DNA from: Pterois miles
Lineage: Eukaryota > Chordata > Actinopteri > Perciformes > Scorpaenidae
Direction: 5' to 3'
Assembly: GCA_947000775.1 (NCBI GenBank)
Contig: CAMQGK010000001.1
Span: 3,275,001 to 3,339,000 of the forward strand
Length of the DNA: 64,000 nt
The position numbers and the translations under genes were made by a program. Shown here in pieces: positions 11,876 through 23,600 of this stretch. The number at the start of each line of letters is the position of its first letter. Positions within the stretch are counted from its first letter, which is position 1. Below the pieces are notes generated by a model. It saw only the letters and a list, made by a program, of their open reading frames with translations, searched no databases and was not told the DNA's origin.

Positions 11876-12589
11876 TAAATGACCTGAATGTCTTCAACCA
11901 CCAGCCAAAAGCAAGGACTAACATGACAAATAAAGAGGACAGGGGAGCAGTCAAGAGATCATGGAGCCAGACAAATTGTCCTGATCCGGACCGTTTGATA
12001 ATGTAAAAGCAGATCAGAAACACAGATGCATATCTCCCCTTCTTGTCATCTCATATCTATTCAGTTACCACTGGACTGAAAGCTAAGCTGACACTCTGCT
12101 TTCACCATAAGCGACAAGAAGCTTCACTATCTCACTGCTATCAGGGGACAAAAGTGAAGCCCTTTGATTGTGTCGTCATCGCACAGTGAGTTTATCTACC
12201 CATGTTGCATCACTACTCAGCGTTCACATGTACAGCTCACTGCCAAGAAAAGGGCCTATCCTTTGAGAAGTGAGTGAAACGCTGAGAGTAATGCTGCTTT
12301 CTCCCACAGAGTGAATCACAAAGCTTCGGGTAGGGACTCGCTCTTGCATTCTCCTCCTCTCTCAAACAGCTGACAGACTTGCACAGTGGGTCTGATGGCT
12401 GATAGCCAATCTTGCCTCCCTCTTTCTGTGAAATGAGTTAAGCTATGAGTTAATTTCAGCATTTTGCAGGGGAGAAAAAAAAAATCACTGTTATGTCTTT
12501 GTATAGGAGAGATGTCAAGTTCCCTTCCAGAAGACATAGATAGTTTCCAAATGGTTCAAAACCCCTTGTACCATCACCAGAAATACTGA

Positions 12590-13500
12590 GCAACATTAGA
12601 GCTGAAGTCAATTAATCATTCGTAGATCAACAAAAACAGATCCGCGTTTGGATTCATCATTTCAGTGATTTTACAAGTAAAACTACCAAATATTTGCTAG
12701 GTTGAGGCTCTCAAATGTGGGGATTTGATGCTGAATATATCGCTTCTGACTGTTGATAAGCGATATGAACATCTCATATTGGACTTCATTTTTAACTACT
12801 TTCTAGGGCTGTCCCAGAACAAACAAATTCTTAGTCAACTAACAATCATACGATGTTGTCAATTAGTCGATCAGTTGATTTAAATCTTTGAATCTTTGAG
12901 ATATACTCATAAGTTTCTAAGAAATAAGTCTTTCGGAATTAAAAAAAGCATTAAAAAACAACTAATCGACTAAAGAAATCTAAGTCAACTTAGACCTAAA
13001 TGCCAGATTAGTTGATTTATCAAATAAGAAGGGGCAGTCCACCCAGTATTCTCTGATCTACCGGCCAAAGCAATTAGAGGAAACAATCGGCACATTAATC
13101 GATAAAGACGATAATTATTAGTTGCAGTCAGGTTTTGGACTGCTGACAAGCGATATGAACACCTCATCTCAGGCTGCATTTTCCACTATTTTCCTGCTGT
13201 TCTCCACCAAAGAAGTTCTTAGACGACTAAGAGTTGATGCGATTTGTCGACTAATTGATTAGTGGATTTAATAGACAGATCTGCAAAACGGAGTTTCTCC
13301 AATCACACAAAAGCACCACTTTAAATCTTATTTTAAGGTTCTTGGAAATAAGTCATACAGCATGAAAAAACATTAAAAATGACTAATAGACTAAGAGGGG
13401 GCTGCCTTACTATTTTCTGATATTTAACAGCCAAAGCAATTACAGCAAATAATAGGTAGATTAGCCTATAATGAAAATAATTATTAGTTACAGCCCTATA
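12590..13500. repeat. Cluster of degenerate TTAGTCGACTAA / CTGCAACTAA repeats
   Basis: Two related blocks share GACTGNTGANAAGCGATATGA, TTCTTAG and AGTCGACTAATTGATT-type words (about 12.75-13.03 and 13.13-13.50 kb), ending ATAATTATTAGTTACAGCCC. They look like tandem or repeated insertion of one hAT-type family. No coding sequence. Confidence 0.55.
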
Positions 13501-14427
13501 TAATATTTAATAAAGACTGTCTCTGTTTCTAGCTTGGATTGCCTCTTCACAATGGAAAGTACAAAACAGTGGCATGTATGCACCAATGTTTCACACACTT
13601 TATGCTGCCAAGTCGCAACCCTCATCACCACCCCATTAATAAAACAGCAATGACTCAACACTTATGGCTAATGAGAGCATCCAAATGTGGTTAGAGTCCA
13701 ATCAGCGGATGGGCGTGCTGCTGTGGCTCTCCACCATCCATCATGGAGCTATCTTTGTAAAGTCTGCATGTGGAAGGTAATCTGACCACTGATGTTTATC
13801 TGATCACACCAGAATGGAGATCTCTTGCTCTGTGGTGGTTGTAAACTCCCATACATGCTATGATATCATTTCCATATAAGAGAATCTAGGGCACGTTATC
13901 ACACCTCACAAGAACCCAGAGTGTTAGGAAGGCTGTGAGTCACAGTTTATATCTACAGGACAGTCAACCTGTCCTGAGTCTTTTATAACCACATGTTTTC
14001 ATTGTGAGATATTTTTACAAACTTACCAAGTCACTAAAGTTAACTGCAAATGAATAGACGCCATTAATAAATTAGTAACGATGATATTACACAAGCGATC
14101 CGTGTGCTAATGCGAAAATGACATGACGTGCTAGCTGATAGCCATCATTTATAGTCCGAGTTCTGCTGAGTAACGTTCACCTAAAGTTAACCAGGTAAGT
14201 TGAGTATCGTTAGCTACTTAACTAGCTAGCTAAATAACCTCTTAGCTCACTCGGTAGCGAAAAGGCAGAGCTTTTCCAACACCCGTTGAAGGTGGTAAAC
14301 ACCGTCACAGTTCACGTTTTGCTTATTTTGTTTTCTAGTCGGGTTAGCAAGCCAGCTAAAAGCCAAGTGATTGAGTCTTTGGGGAGCTAAGAGCCGTGAA
14401 GCTAACATAGCTGCGTGTGCCGCATCC

Positions 14428-14431
<4 letters not shown>
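13501..14431. other. Intergenic, no gene recognised
   Basis: No supported exon. The last 300 bp is GCTAGC/GTTAGC-rich, as often seen around fish transcription starts, and leads into the promoter-like region at 14.6-14.8 kb. Confidence 0.4.

Positions 14432-14506
<75 letters not shown>
14432..14506. repeat. (AC)n microsatellite, 75 bp
   Basis: Uninterrupted CA/AC dinucleotides, in the presumed first intron of the minus-strand transcript starting near 14.8 kb. Confidence 0.98.
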
Positions 14507-14508
<2 letters not shown>

Positions 14509-14574
14509 AGCTAGTGCTGCTTAGCTCGGCGAGCTAACGAGCGTTACCGGGCAGGCTAATTAAAACACACGTAC

Positions 14575-14800
14575 CTGTGATCACCGCTGCGACCCAGAAG
14601 ATGCCCCGTTAACGCCGTCACCTTTGTGCCACGAACCGTGCCGTGCCGAAATAATTCAAATTCCACAGAAAGTGTCGGGAGAGACGCTCGCAGTCCAATC
14701 GCTTCAGCCACCGCCGCTGAATGGCTGCTAACAGCAGACTCAACCAAACTTCCTCCTTAGCAACGGACCGCCTCCGCGAGACCTCATTGGCCGGCGCGCG
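14575..14800 (-). promoter_or_regulatory. CpG-rich CCAAT promoter and noncoding first exon of an unidentified gene
   Basis: Read on the minus strand, the segment has a CCAAT box (GGCCAATGAG, about 14,785-14,794), many CpGs, a YY1-like GCAGCCATT and a strong donor at 14,574 (ATCACAG|GTACGT). No in-frame ATG opens a useful frame before the donor, so the exon is probably 5' UTR. Human gene order near GALNT16 (ERH, then SLC39A9) makes SLC39A9 a candidate, but no coding exon of either gene was seen. Confidence 0.5.
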
Positions 14801-14836
14801 CAAGACTGGAGGTGATCGATAGACCCGGTACCCGGT

Positions 14837-15612
14837 AAACTGGTGTCAAGCTGGTGTCAAGCTGGAGTCAAGCTGGTATCAAACTGGTATTAAACTTGAG
14901 TCAAACTGGTATCAAACTGGTGTCAAACTGGTATCAAACTGGTATTAAACTAGAGTCAAACTGGAATCAAACTGGTGTCAAACTGGTATCAAACTGGTAT
15001 TAAACTGGTGTCAAACTGTATTAACTAGTGTCAAACTGGCATTAAACTGGTGTCAAACTGGTATCAAACTGGTGACTAACTGGTATCAAACTGGTATTAA
15101 ACTAGTGTCCAACTGGTATCAAACTGGTATCAAACTGGTATTAAACTAGTGTCCAACTGGTATCAAACTGATATCAAACTGGTATTAAACTAGTGTCCAA
15201 CTGGTATCAAACTGGTATCAAACTGGTATTAAACTGGTGTCAAACTGTATTAACTAGTGTCAAACTGGCATTAAACTGGTGTCAAACTGGTATCAAACTG
15301 GTGACAAACTGGTATCAAACTGGTATTAAACTAGTGTCAAACTGGTATTAAACTGGTGTAAAATTGGCATCAAATTGGCATCAAACTGGTATTAAACTAG
15401 TGTCAAACTGGTATCAAACTGGTGTAAAATTTGCATCAAATTGGCATCAAACTGGTATTAAACTAGTGTCAAGCTGGTATTAAACTGGTGTAAAATTGGC
15501 ATCAAATTGGCATCAAACTGGTATTAAACTAGTGTCAAACTGGCATCAAACTGGCATCAAAGTGGTGTCAGACTGGTGTCAAACTGGTGTCAGACTGGTG
15601 TCAAACTGGTCT
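14837..15612 (+). repeat. 11-bp minisatellite, about 70 units (AAACTGGTRTC)
   Basis: Units are AAACTGGTATC, AAACTGGTATT, AAACTAGTGTC and close variants. A longer pattern starting CAAACTGTATTAACTAGTG recurs at 15,012 and 15,241, showing a 229-bp higher-order duplication. The array begins within 50 bp of the promoter-like region. Open frames inside it are artefacts. Confidence 0.97.
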
Positions 15613-15739
15613 TTCACTGCATCTCTGAGACCAGGAGAGTTATCATCATCTGATAGATTGGACAAATACTTATTAGTTGATTTATACAGTATTTTGCATC
15701 AATAAACTGACTCTGCGGTGTAACTAGTAATCAAAGCTG

Positions 15740-16350
15740 TCAAACTAATGTAGTGGAGTAAAACCCTCTGAAGTGTAGAGGATTAAAAGTATAAAGTAGC
15801 ATGAAAAGGAAATATTCAAGTCAAGTACAAGTACTTAGAGTAGTTACAGTCCACCACTGGATCTTAAAGTATTAGATTAAATAACACAATGCAAAAATAT
15901 TCATATCCTGCATTGAAAATTGTAGTTTTTACTAAATAGACGTATCATCAGCAAAATGTACTTATCAAAAGTAATATCAAAAGTAAAAATGCCCTCATGG
16001 GTGTTGTATATTATTTACATATCTTGTCGTTGTCGTATAATATTAGTCTACTGTTGCATCAGTGTGTACTGTAAGTAGCAAGTTGTATTTGCTTCAGGTG
16101 GAGCTAATTTTAACTACATACTATGTGGTACTTTTAATCTGTAACAATAATAACGCATTAACTCTACTTTTATGTTTAAGTTCATGTTAAATTTATCTTT
16201 GTATGTGAAATTGAAATGCACAGTTACTTGTATCTAAAAACTGAAATTAAGTCTAAAAAGTAAATATTTTCCTCTGAAATGTAGTGAAGTAGACATGTAA
16301 TGTAGCATATATTGGTAATAAAGTAAAAAATTGTACTTAAGTGCAGTGTG
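15740..16350 (-). repeat. CTCAAGTACT family, inverted copy
   Basis: It contains AATGTAGTGGAGTAAAA, AAGTACAAGTACTTAGAGTA and AATTGTACTTAAGTGCAG, reverse-complement matches to the copy at 9.19 kb. It is probably two overlapping fragments. Confidence 0.65.
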
Positions 16351-16632
16351 AGTAAATGTTTACATTCAGTCACCTGACCCATTCTTCATTATATTATCTA
16401 TCTGGTTGATATGCAAATATGAGTCCAGTGAGTGAAACCACAGCTTAAAGGCCCATTTGGATGAAACCACATAGTCTTAATGCCCTTCCTGTTTTTACAC
16501 GAGTTTATCTTCTTGTTGTCTCTTATTTTCAGTGGACATGTTTAATGATGCGCACTCACTATCCTGCTTTTAAAAACTGATCCAATTCATTGTCATTTAG
16601 TCTTTTCTCAGGCGTCTCCCCCTCCCTCCTGT

Positions 16633-16653
16633 CCTAACCCTAACCCTAACCCT
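16633..16653. repeat. Short telomere-like CCCTAA tract
   Basis: About 3.5 tandem copies of CCCTAA. It is too short to be a telomere relic with confidence and may be chance or part of a C-rich tract. Confidence 0.6.
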
Positions 16654-17234
16654 CCTCTTCCTCCTCCCGTGATGATGAAACCCCGGCCTCTGCAAAAGGC
16701 CACAAGTTTATCAGCATTAACCAGCATTCCTTGCATAGCAGTGGAGCCTACTAAGCTGCAGTGTGGCGTGTTTTGTGACCTGGAAGGTTACAAAGCTGAC
16801 AAAAGAAAAAACAAACCAACAAAGTTGTCAAGCCTGTTATGCTGACATTCGTCATGTCACAGTATTTCTCTGCAGCCATAAATGTCTCTCTCTCAAACAC
16901 TCACATTGTCTTTATTTAATCTTCACTGACACTCTCCTTTTATTCCTAATTATCACAAATCTACTCCTTTTCTTTCTAAATCAAGCCTTCATTCATCGAG
17001 CTGTCAAGGTCAGTCATTAAATGTAGCTGGAGAGTCTCTAACATATCTGTGAGGATATTCTGCCCCCTTGTGGTCACTATATGTAAATCCAGCTACAGAA
17101 CTCAAGTGCCCCCACACAGCTGTTCAATTACACCCCCATTTTTCTTTTTTTTAAACCCCACCTGCATTGTTTTTGTCACTTCACCATATGTTCCTCATTT
17201 ATCTCAATCTCTTTTTCTGGCATGTTTAATTTGG

Positions 17235-17670
17235 AGGAAGTACCCAAACTTTAGTTAAAGTACTAATAAAACACTTTAGAAATAAAAGTAAAATCTCTGC
17301 TTGAGCAGAAGCACAAAAGTATTGGCAACAAAATGTACTTGAAGCACTAAAAGCACTCGTTATGCCGAGTGATTCATATCAGAATAATATATTATACAGA
17401 TGGATTATACTGATGCATCACTTCAGTGGTGCAGCTGGCAAACGTGGAGCTAAGTTCAACTACTTTACGTACTGCTGGGTAGCTTTACCTATAATATTAC
17501 ATCTGAATTGATTTGTTGATTATATGTTGTATTAATAACCTCAATCTGCAAAGTATCTAAAATTGTCAAATAAGTACAATATCTCCCTCTGAAATGAAGT
17601 GAATTAGAAGTAAAAACAGCAGAAAATGTAAATACTCAAGTAAAGTACAAGTACCTCTAAATTGCAGTAC
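17235..17670 (-). repeat. CTCAAGTACT family, inverted copy
   Basis: AAAGTACTAATAAAACAC, AAAATGTACTTGAAG, CTCTGAAATGAAGTG and CTCAAGTAAAGTACAAGTAC match the family. Confidence 0.6.
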
Positions 17671-17690
17671 AGTACAGTCCTTTAAATATT

Positions 17691-18322
17691 AGGGTTGTGA
17701 ATCAATAAAAATATTTAATCATGATTAATCTCATGAATGTCCATAGTTAATCACAAATTAATCACATTTATTTTTTGTTCAAAATATACCTTAAAGGGAG
17801 ATTTGTCAGGTATTTACTACTCTTAACAGCATGGGAGTGAGCAAGTATACTTGCTTTATGTAAATATATGTATGTATTTCTTATTGGAAGTCAATTCATA
17901 AACAAAATGATGACAAATATTGTCCAGAAACCCTCACAGGTTCTGCATTTAGCATTAAAAATATGCTCGGATCATAACATGGTAAACTGCAGCCCAACAG
18001 GCAACAACAGCTATCAGTGTGTCAGAGTGCTGACTTGACTATGACTTGATCCAGACTGACTGGGATTTTCATTCACATATCTTAAGGTCAGAGGTCAAGG
18101 GATCCATTTGAAAATGCCCATGCCAGTTTTTACTTGCCAAAATTTAGAGTAAGTTTGGAGCGTTATTGAACCTCCTTCACAACAAGTTAGTGTGAGTATT
18201 CATTAGGTTTTCTAGTTCAATGTATCGGTATCTTCACCTAGCTTTAAAACTGACCTCTGAAAGATCAATTATGCATTAAAGAAATTAGTGTTCACTCAAA
18301 TTTGTGTCACCGTGTTATCGCA
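17691..18322 (+). mobile_element. AGGGCTGTCAA-family nonautonomous element, copy 1
   Basis: It starts AGGGTTGTGAATCAAT. Family blocks follow in order: AAAGGGAGATTTGTCAGG, ATTGTCCAGAAACCCTCACA, CTGCAGCCCAACAGGCAAC, GTCAGAGGTCAAGGGATCC. The right end breaks off at GTGTTATCGC, before the expected TTTGACAGCCCT. Confidence 0.75.
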
Positions 18323-18499
18323 GGTAAAACACATTTATTACTTTAACATAGTCATATGTGCACATTTTATCCTGCAGCTGCATTTTTATGACTAAAATAT
18401 TTACAATTTGCTTCATTACGTTTGTAATAGTTGTTGAATAAATGTCTCAAAGTGAATGCACTTTTAGTTATTTAGGTGTCAATCATATTTGTAAGAAAC

Positions 18500-19320
18500 T
18501 GGAATTCCAGGACATTAGGTACCTCTAAAAGTGAGGCTGTGGTTCTCAGCAGGAAACCAGTGGATTGCTAAATGAGTCTTTACACCAAGTGAATGAGTTA
18601 ACTACCTCGGGGTCTTGTTCGCGAGTGAGGGGACAATGGACCGTGACATTGGCGGGAGAATCGGAGCAGAGGGGGTAGGATGGCATTTGCTTTACCACAT
18701 CGTTGTGACTCAATCTGCCGGTCAGTCTTCGTTCGTACTTTCACCTGTGGCGGTGAGGGCTGGGTCATGACCGAAAGAACTAGATCTCAGGTACAAGCAG
18801 CCGAAATGGGTTTTCTCAGGAGGGTGGCTGGTGTCTCCCTTAGAGAGGGTGAGAGGCTCAGCCATCCGTGAGGAACTCGGAGTAGAGCTGCTGCTCCTTT
18901 GCGTTGACATTTGAGGTGATTTGGCCATCTGGTAAGGATGCCTCCTGGTTGCCTCTCTCGGGAGGTGTTCCTGGCACAACCAGCTGGGTGGAGGCCCCGG
19001 GGAAGACCCAGGACTAGGTGGAGAGATCATATTTATTTATTATATTATATTTTATTGCTAATTTCCTTCATTGCACCTTCTTTTCCTTCATTGCATCTTC
19101 TCTTTTACTTTTTACTATATTGTATACATCTGTACTGTTGTTGCTGCTGCTATGACACCCGAATTTCCCTCCGGGGATTAATAAAGGCCTAGGAACGCCT
19201 CGGGATCCCCAGTCAGAGCTGGTTAATGTGGCCCAGGAAAGGGAAGTTAGGGGTCCCCTGCTGGAGCTGTTGCCCCCCGCAACCTGATGCCGGATAAGAG
19301 GTTGAAGATGACTATGAGGA
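18500..19320 (+). mobile_element. Decayed non-LTR retrotransposon (3' ORF2 end), interrupted
   Basis: Two frames give pieces of a LINE ORF2 C-terminus: GWVMTERTRSQVQAAEMG and FLRRVAGVSLREGERLS (about 18,756-18,868), then MPPGCLSREVFLAQ and RPRGRPRTRWRDH (18,938-19,030). Sequence after 19,185 continues the same element (GGAACGCCTCGGGATCCCC, then TGTTGCCCCCCGCAACC). Frameshifts and stops make it dead. The family name is uncertain. Confidence 0.75.
19031..19184 (+). mobile_element. Second element's 3' end nested in the LINE relic
   Basis: About 150 bp of AT-rich sequence, ending CCGAATTTCCCTCCGGGGAT then TAATAAAG, a common tail of 5'-truncated non-LTR elements in fish, splits the host element between TGGAGAGATCAT and CCTAGGAACGCC. 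Confidence 0.6.
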
Positions 19321-19479
19321 CATTCAAACAGTGAACAAGTGTCGCTGTTGTCTATGAGACTAGTGTTTGATGCTCAGATATTGTATCTTATAAAGGCACT
19401 CCTCTGTGCAACATTATTATAGATCAAAACCACATCCAAGACCATACAGCACAATATTCCAATAATACACGGCTGTGTC

Positions 19480-19790
19480 AGATACTTGATTCTGATTGGT
19501 CAATCATGGCGTTCTACAGTCTGTTATTTCTTCCTAACAGACCGTTGCTATGAATGCAGCTCTGATGTTGGACTCACGAGGACCATTTTTGTGTTAAATT
19601 ACTGATCACTTCAGTAAGCAGCCGTGTAATAAGAGGTATAGTGTACAATGAGCTGGTCGTTCTTGTGAAATAAACGTCCAGCAGGGTGAACCAAGACCCC
19701 TCTGCATCGGGGATTATTTCTCAACAATGACCAGATCGCTATACATTATCCCTTACTTGTTTTGCAAATAACTATAGGGCAATTATTCCT
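19480..19790 (+). mobile_element. ATTCTGATTGGTCAATC inverted-repeat element, copy 1
   Basis: It shares ATTCTGATTGGTCAATCA, CTACAGTCTGTTATTT, GAGGACCATTTTTGTGT and TCAGTAAGCAGCC with 50,522-50,830. The left arm (AGACCGTTGCTATG) is the inverse of the right arm in the copy at about 42 kb. It probably abuts the end of the galnt16 3' UTR. Confidence 0.65.
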
Positions 19791-19802
19791 TTGTTACCAC
19801 AT

Positions 19803-19808
19803 TTTATT
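19803..19808 (-). terminator. Probable galnt16 poly(A) signal
   Basis: An AATAAA hexamer on the minus strand lies 685 bp after the stop codon, followed by TG-rich sequence (AATGTGGTAAC). I saw no other AATAAA or ATTAAA between it and the stop. The 3' UTR would run from 20492 to about 19,785. There is no transcript evidence. Confidence 0.55.
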
Positions 19809-20492
19809 TTTCAAACAACATATAGGGTACTTGACACAAAAACAAAGCCAATATCTGCTCTGAATATTTACATAAAACTTTGTAGAGAGACAGAAAAGGA
19901 AAAACATTCTTTGGGTCTGACCATGCAAAACAATAAATAATGTTCCTGATGATGCTTTGCATGGTGCTCTCAAGACTGCTGTTGAGCAATAAAAAAAGCT
20001 CAGATTTTAGTTGGCTATACATAAAGCTGCCCCGGTCAGCACACATGCCTCCACCTAAGACTAGGCAACAAGACGAGCAGTGACTCTGACTCAGAGTAGC
20101 TCAGGTCCACCTCACCACATTAGCTACAGTACAGCTCGTGTTGAGGCAATCCTCTCTACTCTGATTTTACACATTGTTGACCAGGATAGATACAGAAATG
20201 AAAAGTGAGATGTGCGACAGTTGTCAGTGAAAAGCTTAGATTACGTAGAAGAACTGCAGCGTCCTCAAAGGATGGAGCACTGTACACAACAGACCTCAAC
20301 AAGGCCTTCAAATGTTTTCTCTTGTCACCAATGAGCAGGAGCTTGAAATCGACATCACAACAGGACAGTTGTCACTCCGTTCATCCCTCAGCAAGGCGAC
20401 AGACAGTGTGCAGATGTGATCCCCATGAGTCCCTCTGCAGGCCGGGTCCACAGTTTGCTCCTCTCCTCTCCCCTCGTCCCGTCCGCCGTGGC

Positions 20493-20636
20493 TCAGGTGA
20501 TGATCTGGGGCTCCCAGGATTGGCTGGCCATCTGGGGGCGACATTGCGTGATGACCAGAGGGCCTGTCGGCGTCTGGCTGTCCAGGCAGAGGCCGCTGAC
20601 CATGTGCTGCAGAGCTGTGCCTTTAGGCTTCCACTT
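20493..20636 (-). CDS. galnt16: galnt16 last coding exon: lectin gamma repeat and stop
   Basis: The coding part is 144 nt after acceptor GTGTGCAG: 47 codons and TGA (20493-20495). It encodes KWKPKGTALQHMVSGLCLD, SQTPTGPLVITQCRP and QMASQSWEPQIIT. It has a CLD box and a final QSW, so the gamma repeat keeps both lectin signatures. A 5.7-kb intron separates it from exon 14. Overlapping open frames on both strands are shadows. Confidence 0.94.
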   Translation of the reverse strand, partial: KWKPKGTALQHMVSGLCLDSQTPTGPLVITQCRPQMASQSWEPQIIT

Positions 20637-23600
20637 CTGCACACGGAGAAAACAAAAGATGGAATCCATCTGTCAGTTTGTTTTAGAGAAAGCATGGACG
20701 TCCCTCTCTGGTTTGTATTACTCCCTGGTCATAAATGATGTGTATCAGCGCAGCGGGTTCATGTGAGTAGTGAGTCATGGACTGAGTCAGACCTGGATTA
20801 CAGTAATCACATGAATGACTGACTTGTTGCACTCGCAGTGGAAAGATCATAGTAGAGCCAGCTGGATTCACGGCAGCCCGAAGACACAATTTGTTTTCAC
20901 TGATAAAAATGTTCTGGACGCCACTTGTTACTGAGTTCAGCAGCGGTGGACTGTAACTGAGTAGGTTTACTCAAGTACTGTACAGTAAAGTACACATATG
21001 CAGTATTTGTACTTTACTTCCTTTTCATACTTATACTCCTTTATACTTCTATTCCACCACATTTCAAAGAGAAATCTTGCACTTTTTCCTCCACTACATT
21101 TACAGTTAAGTTAATTTACAAATTTATATTTTTAGATACAAAAAATATGATTAAAAAATACTGACGCACTGCTACTATCTAGTAAAATTCTACTTACACA
21201 TTAACATCAGTAATAATAATCCAATAATATACAATAGTATAGTATATTAGTATAGTATATATTTTTTTCTTAAATCACCCTGAAGGGATTTATTTTGAAA
21301 CAACGACCCGCTCATTGTACATCATCCTGCTTACTACACAGCTACTTACTAAAGAGATCAATAATTTGACATAAAATACTGATTTAAAAATTATTTTATT
21401 AATCCTGCTAAAAAAAAAATCCACCGTAAATGCACAGTCAGAATCAAGTATTCAATAAAACCTTTTGTATATATATCTATAGTAAACTGATATCTTCCAA
21501 TACATATCATGGCCTATTTATTGCTCTACATGTATTCTGTATGTATGTATGTGAATATTTGTGTGTACATATTTTATATAATAGTTGTATTTTTTAGGTG
21601 CAAACTAATAAATTAATACTTGCAATGGGATATTTTTGCACTCAGCTTATTTGAAACTATAAGTAGTGAAATGTAAATCAGCTTTTTGTTGTCACACACA
21701 TGCAGCACACAGTGTAATTTAGCCTCATTTATTATATTTTAGAGAGGTGTTGATTGTAGATTGATCAGGCAGAGAGGTGTTTCTGTTATTTACTCCACCC
21801 TCACTGATATAAAAGGGTTGGACTTAATATGATGCAACATAATTCAACAGCACCACAAACTGCAGCCTCCAAAATTACCATTAAGTTGAATCAACACATC
21901 TCTGAACATTATAGCTGTCATGAAGGGAGGATTCATCGCAGGACGGTTGTATTAGTTTTAGCTAGGTGTACCTAATAAACTGGCAACTGAGTGTGGATTT
22001 GCAGGGTAACTGCTTTTACTTAAGAAAAGTATCTGAACAGGGTAAAGCCTAGAGGAGTCAGCTTATCACCACAGGCCACAGGTTCATATTATTATCACGC
22101 TGGAAACAAACAGTGCTGTATTTCTTTTTTATTATTGTATTTTCTCCTAATATTTATTTATGGTCATCAATAAATCACTTACACTCCTTCACTCTCTCCT
22201 GCAAATCACTTACAGGATTCAAACTCCAGTTCCTGCTTACAAACACATCATTTTTTTTATATCGTAACATGATTTCCATTGAGAAAACAAGTCGGCTGGA
22301 TTCCTTTGATTCTCCATAAATCTAATATTGTTTTCAACAGAGACTCTCCAGGGTTGAGTCACTTTGTGTAAAAGCGCCGCAGCAAGTTCGGCAAGGAACA
22401 TGAGACTGAAGTAAAGACAGAAAGAGCTCCCCATAAAAACAGGTTGCCCATAAATCACCAGGTATTAGTGATTTGTTTACTAGCGTGCTGATTAAACAGT
22501 TAGAGCTGAACTTAAGGCCATACGGAGGCCTCTCACAGTGTGGAGGTGAATGAGAGGTTAATCTTGAAATCCCAGAGGAGAGAGTGAGGCTGTGTACATG
22601 TGTGTGTCATATACTATAAACATGTACTGTTGTATGTGTGTGTGTGTTGTGCCTTAAAATGTGCGCAGCCGAGGTTTATGAGGTTCAACTGACTTTTGAA
22701 GGCAGATACAGATGCAAATATATTTGTGATTATACTGCAGATTTTCTGTGTCTTGAAATATGTCTAATTCATGCCAAATAATTTTAAAAGTATTTCATTA
22801 CATTTATCGTTATTGGAAAAGCTTCTAAAACAGCGTTCAGATCAGCATTGGGCATAATCTCTCAGTGAAACCCAAACTAATGAAATTCTTTCAGGATTAG
22901 ATAAAGAATTTATATCAGGAAAAACTCAACATTTCAATAAAACATTAATGCTGAGATAATAAAATGTTGGACAGCTGTTCCAGACTGCTCTATGCAGCAG
23001 TGATCAGGGAAAAGCTTCTGTCATATTAATGATGGATGACTTAGATGGAAAAACATCCAATACTGAATAACAGATAAACTCACATCATCACTCTAGCATA
23101 CGTTTTTGTTGGGGGTGGAAAAATATGCTGCTTTATGCAAATGTGTGAATGTACTTATTGCTGGAAATCAATTAACACAAAACAATCATAAATATTGTCC
23201 AGAAACCCTCACAGGTTCTGCATTTAGCATAAAAATATGCTCATGATCAGAACATGACAAACTGCAGCCCAACAGGCAACAACAGCTGTCAGTGTGTCAG
23301 AGTGCTGACTTGACTATGACTTGATCCAAACTGACTGTGACTATCATAAAGTGGGCATGTCTGTAAAGGGGAGACTGGTGGGGACCCAGAGAACCCATTT
23401 ACATTCACACATCTGGAGGTCAGAGGTCAAGGGACCCCTTTGTAAATGGCTGTAACAGTTTTTACTCACCAATTTTCATTCATTTAGCTGTTGCTATTTA
23501 TTTAATTTAGTTATTTAACCTACTTCATGACAAGTTAGTATGACATGGTTGGTACCAGTTTCATATGACACTAATATCTTCAATCTAGTTTTCAAACTGG

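Noticed and set aside
14247..14507. Open frame with poly(Cys-Val)
   Set aside because: It is translation of the (AC)n microsatellite.
14556..14803. Two minus-strand open frames in the 14.6-14.8 kb promoter region
   Set aside because: Both begin at non-ATG codons (TTG) and one runs through the donor site. The segment is better read as promoter plus 5' UTR.
15496..15705. Open frame with repeats of SNWHQTGI
   Set aside because: It is translation of the 11-bp minisatellite.
16633..16653. Interstitial telomere or subtelomeric junction
   Set aside because: Only about 3.5 CCCTAA units, without other telomeric features.
20205..20766. Plus-strand frames of 177 and 116 codons
   Set aside because: They are antisense to the last galnt16 exon and its 3' UTR, with no family match.
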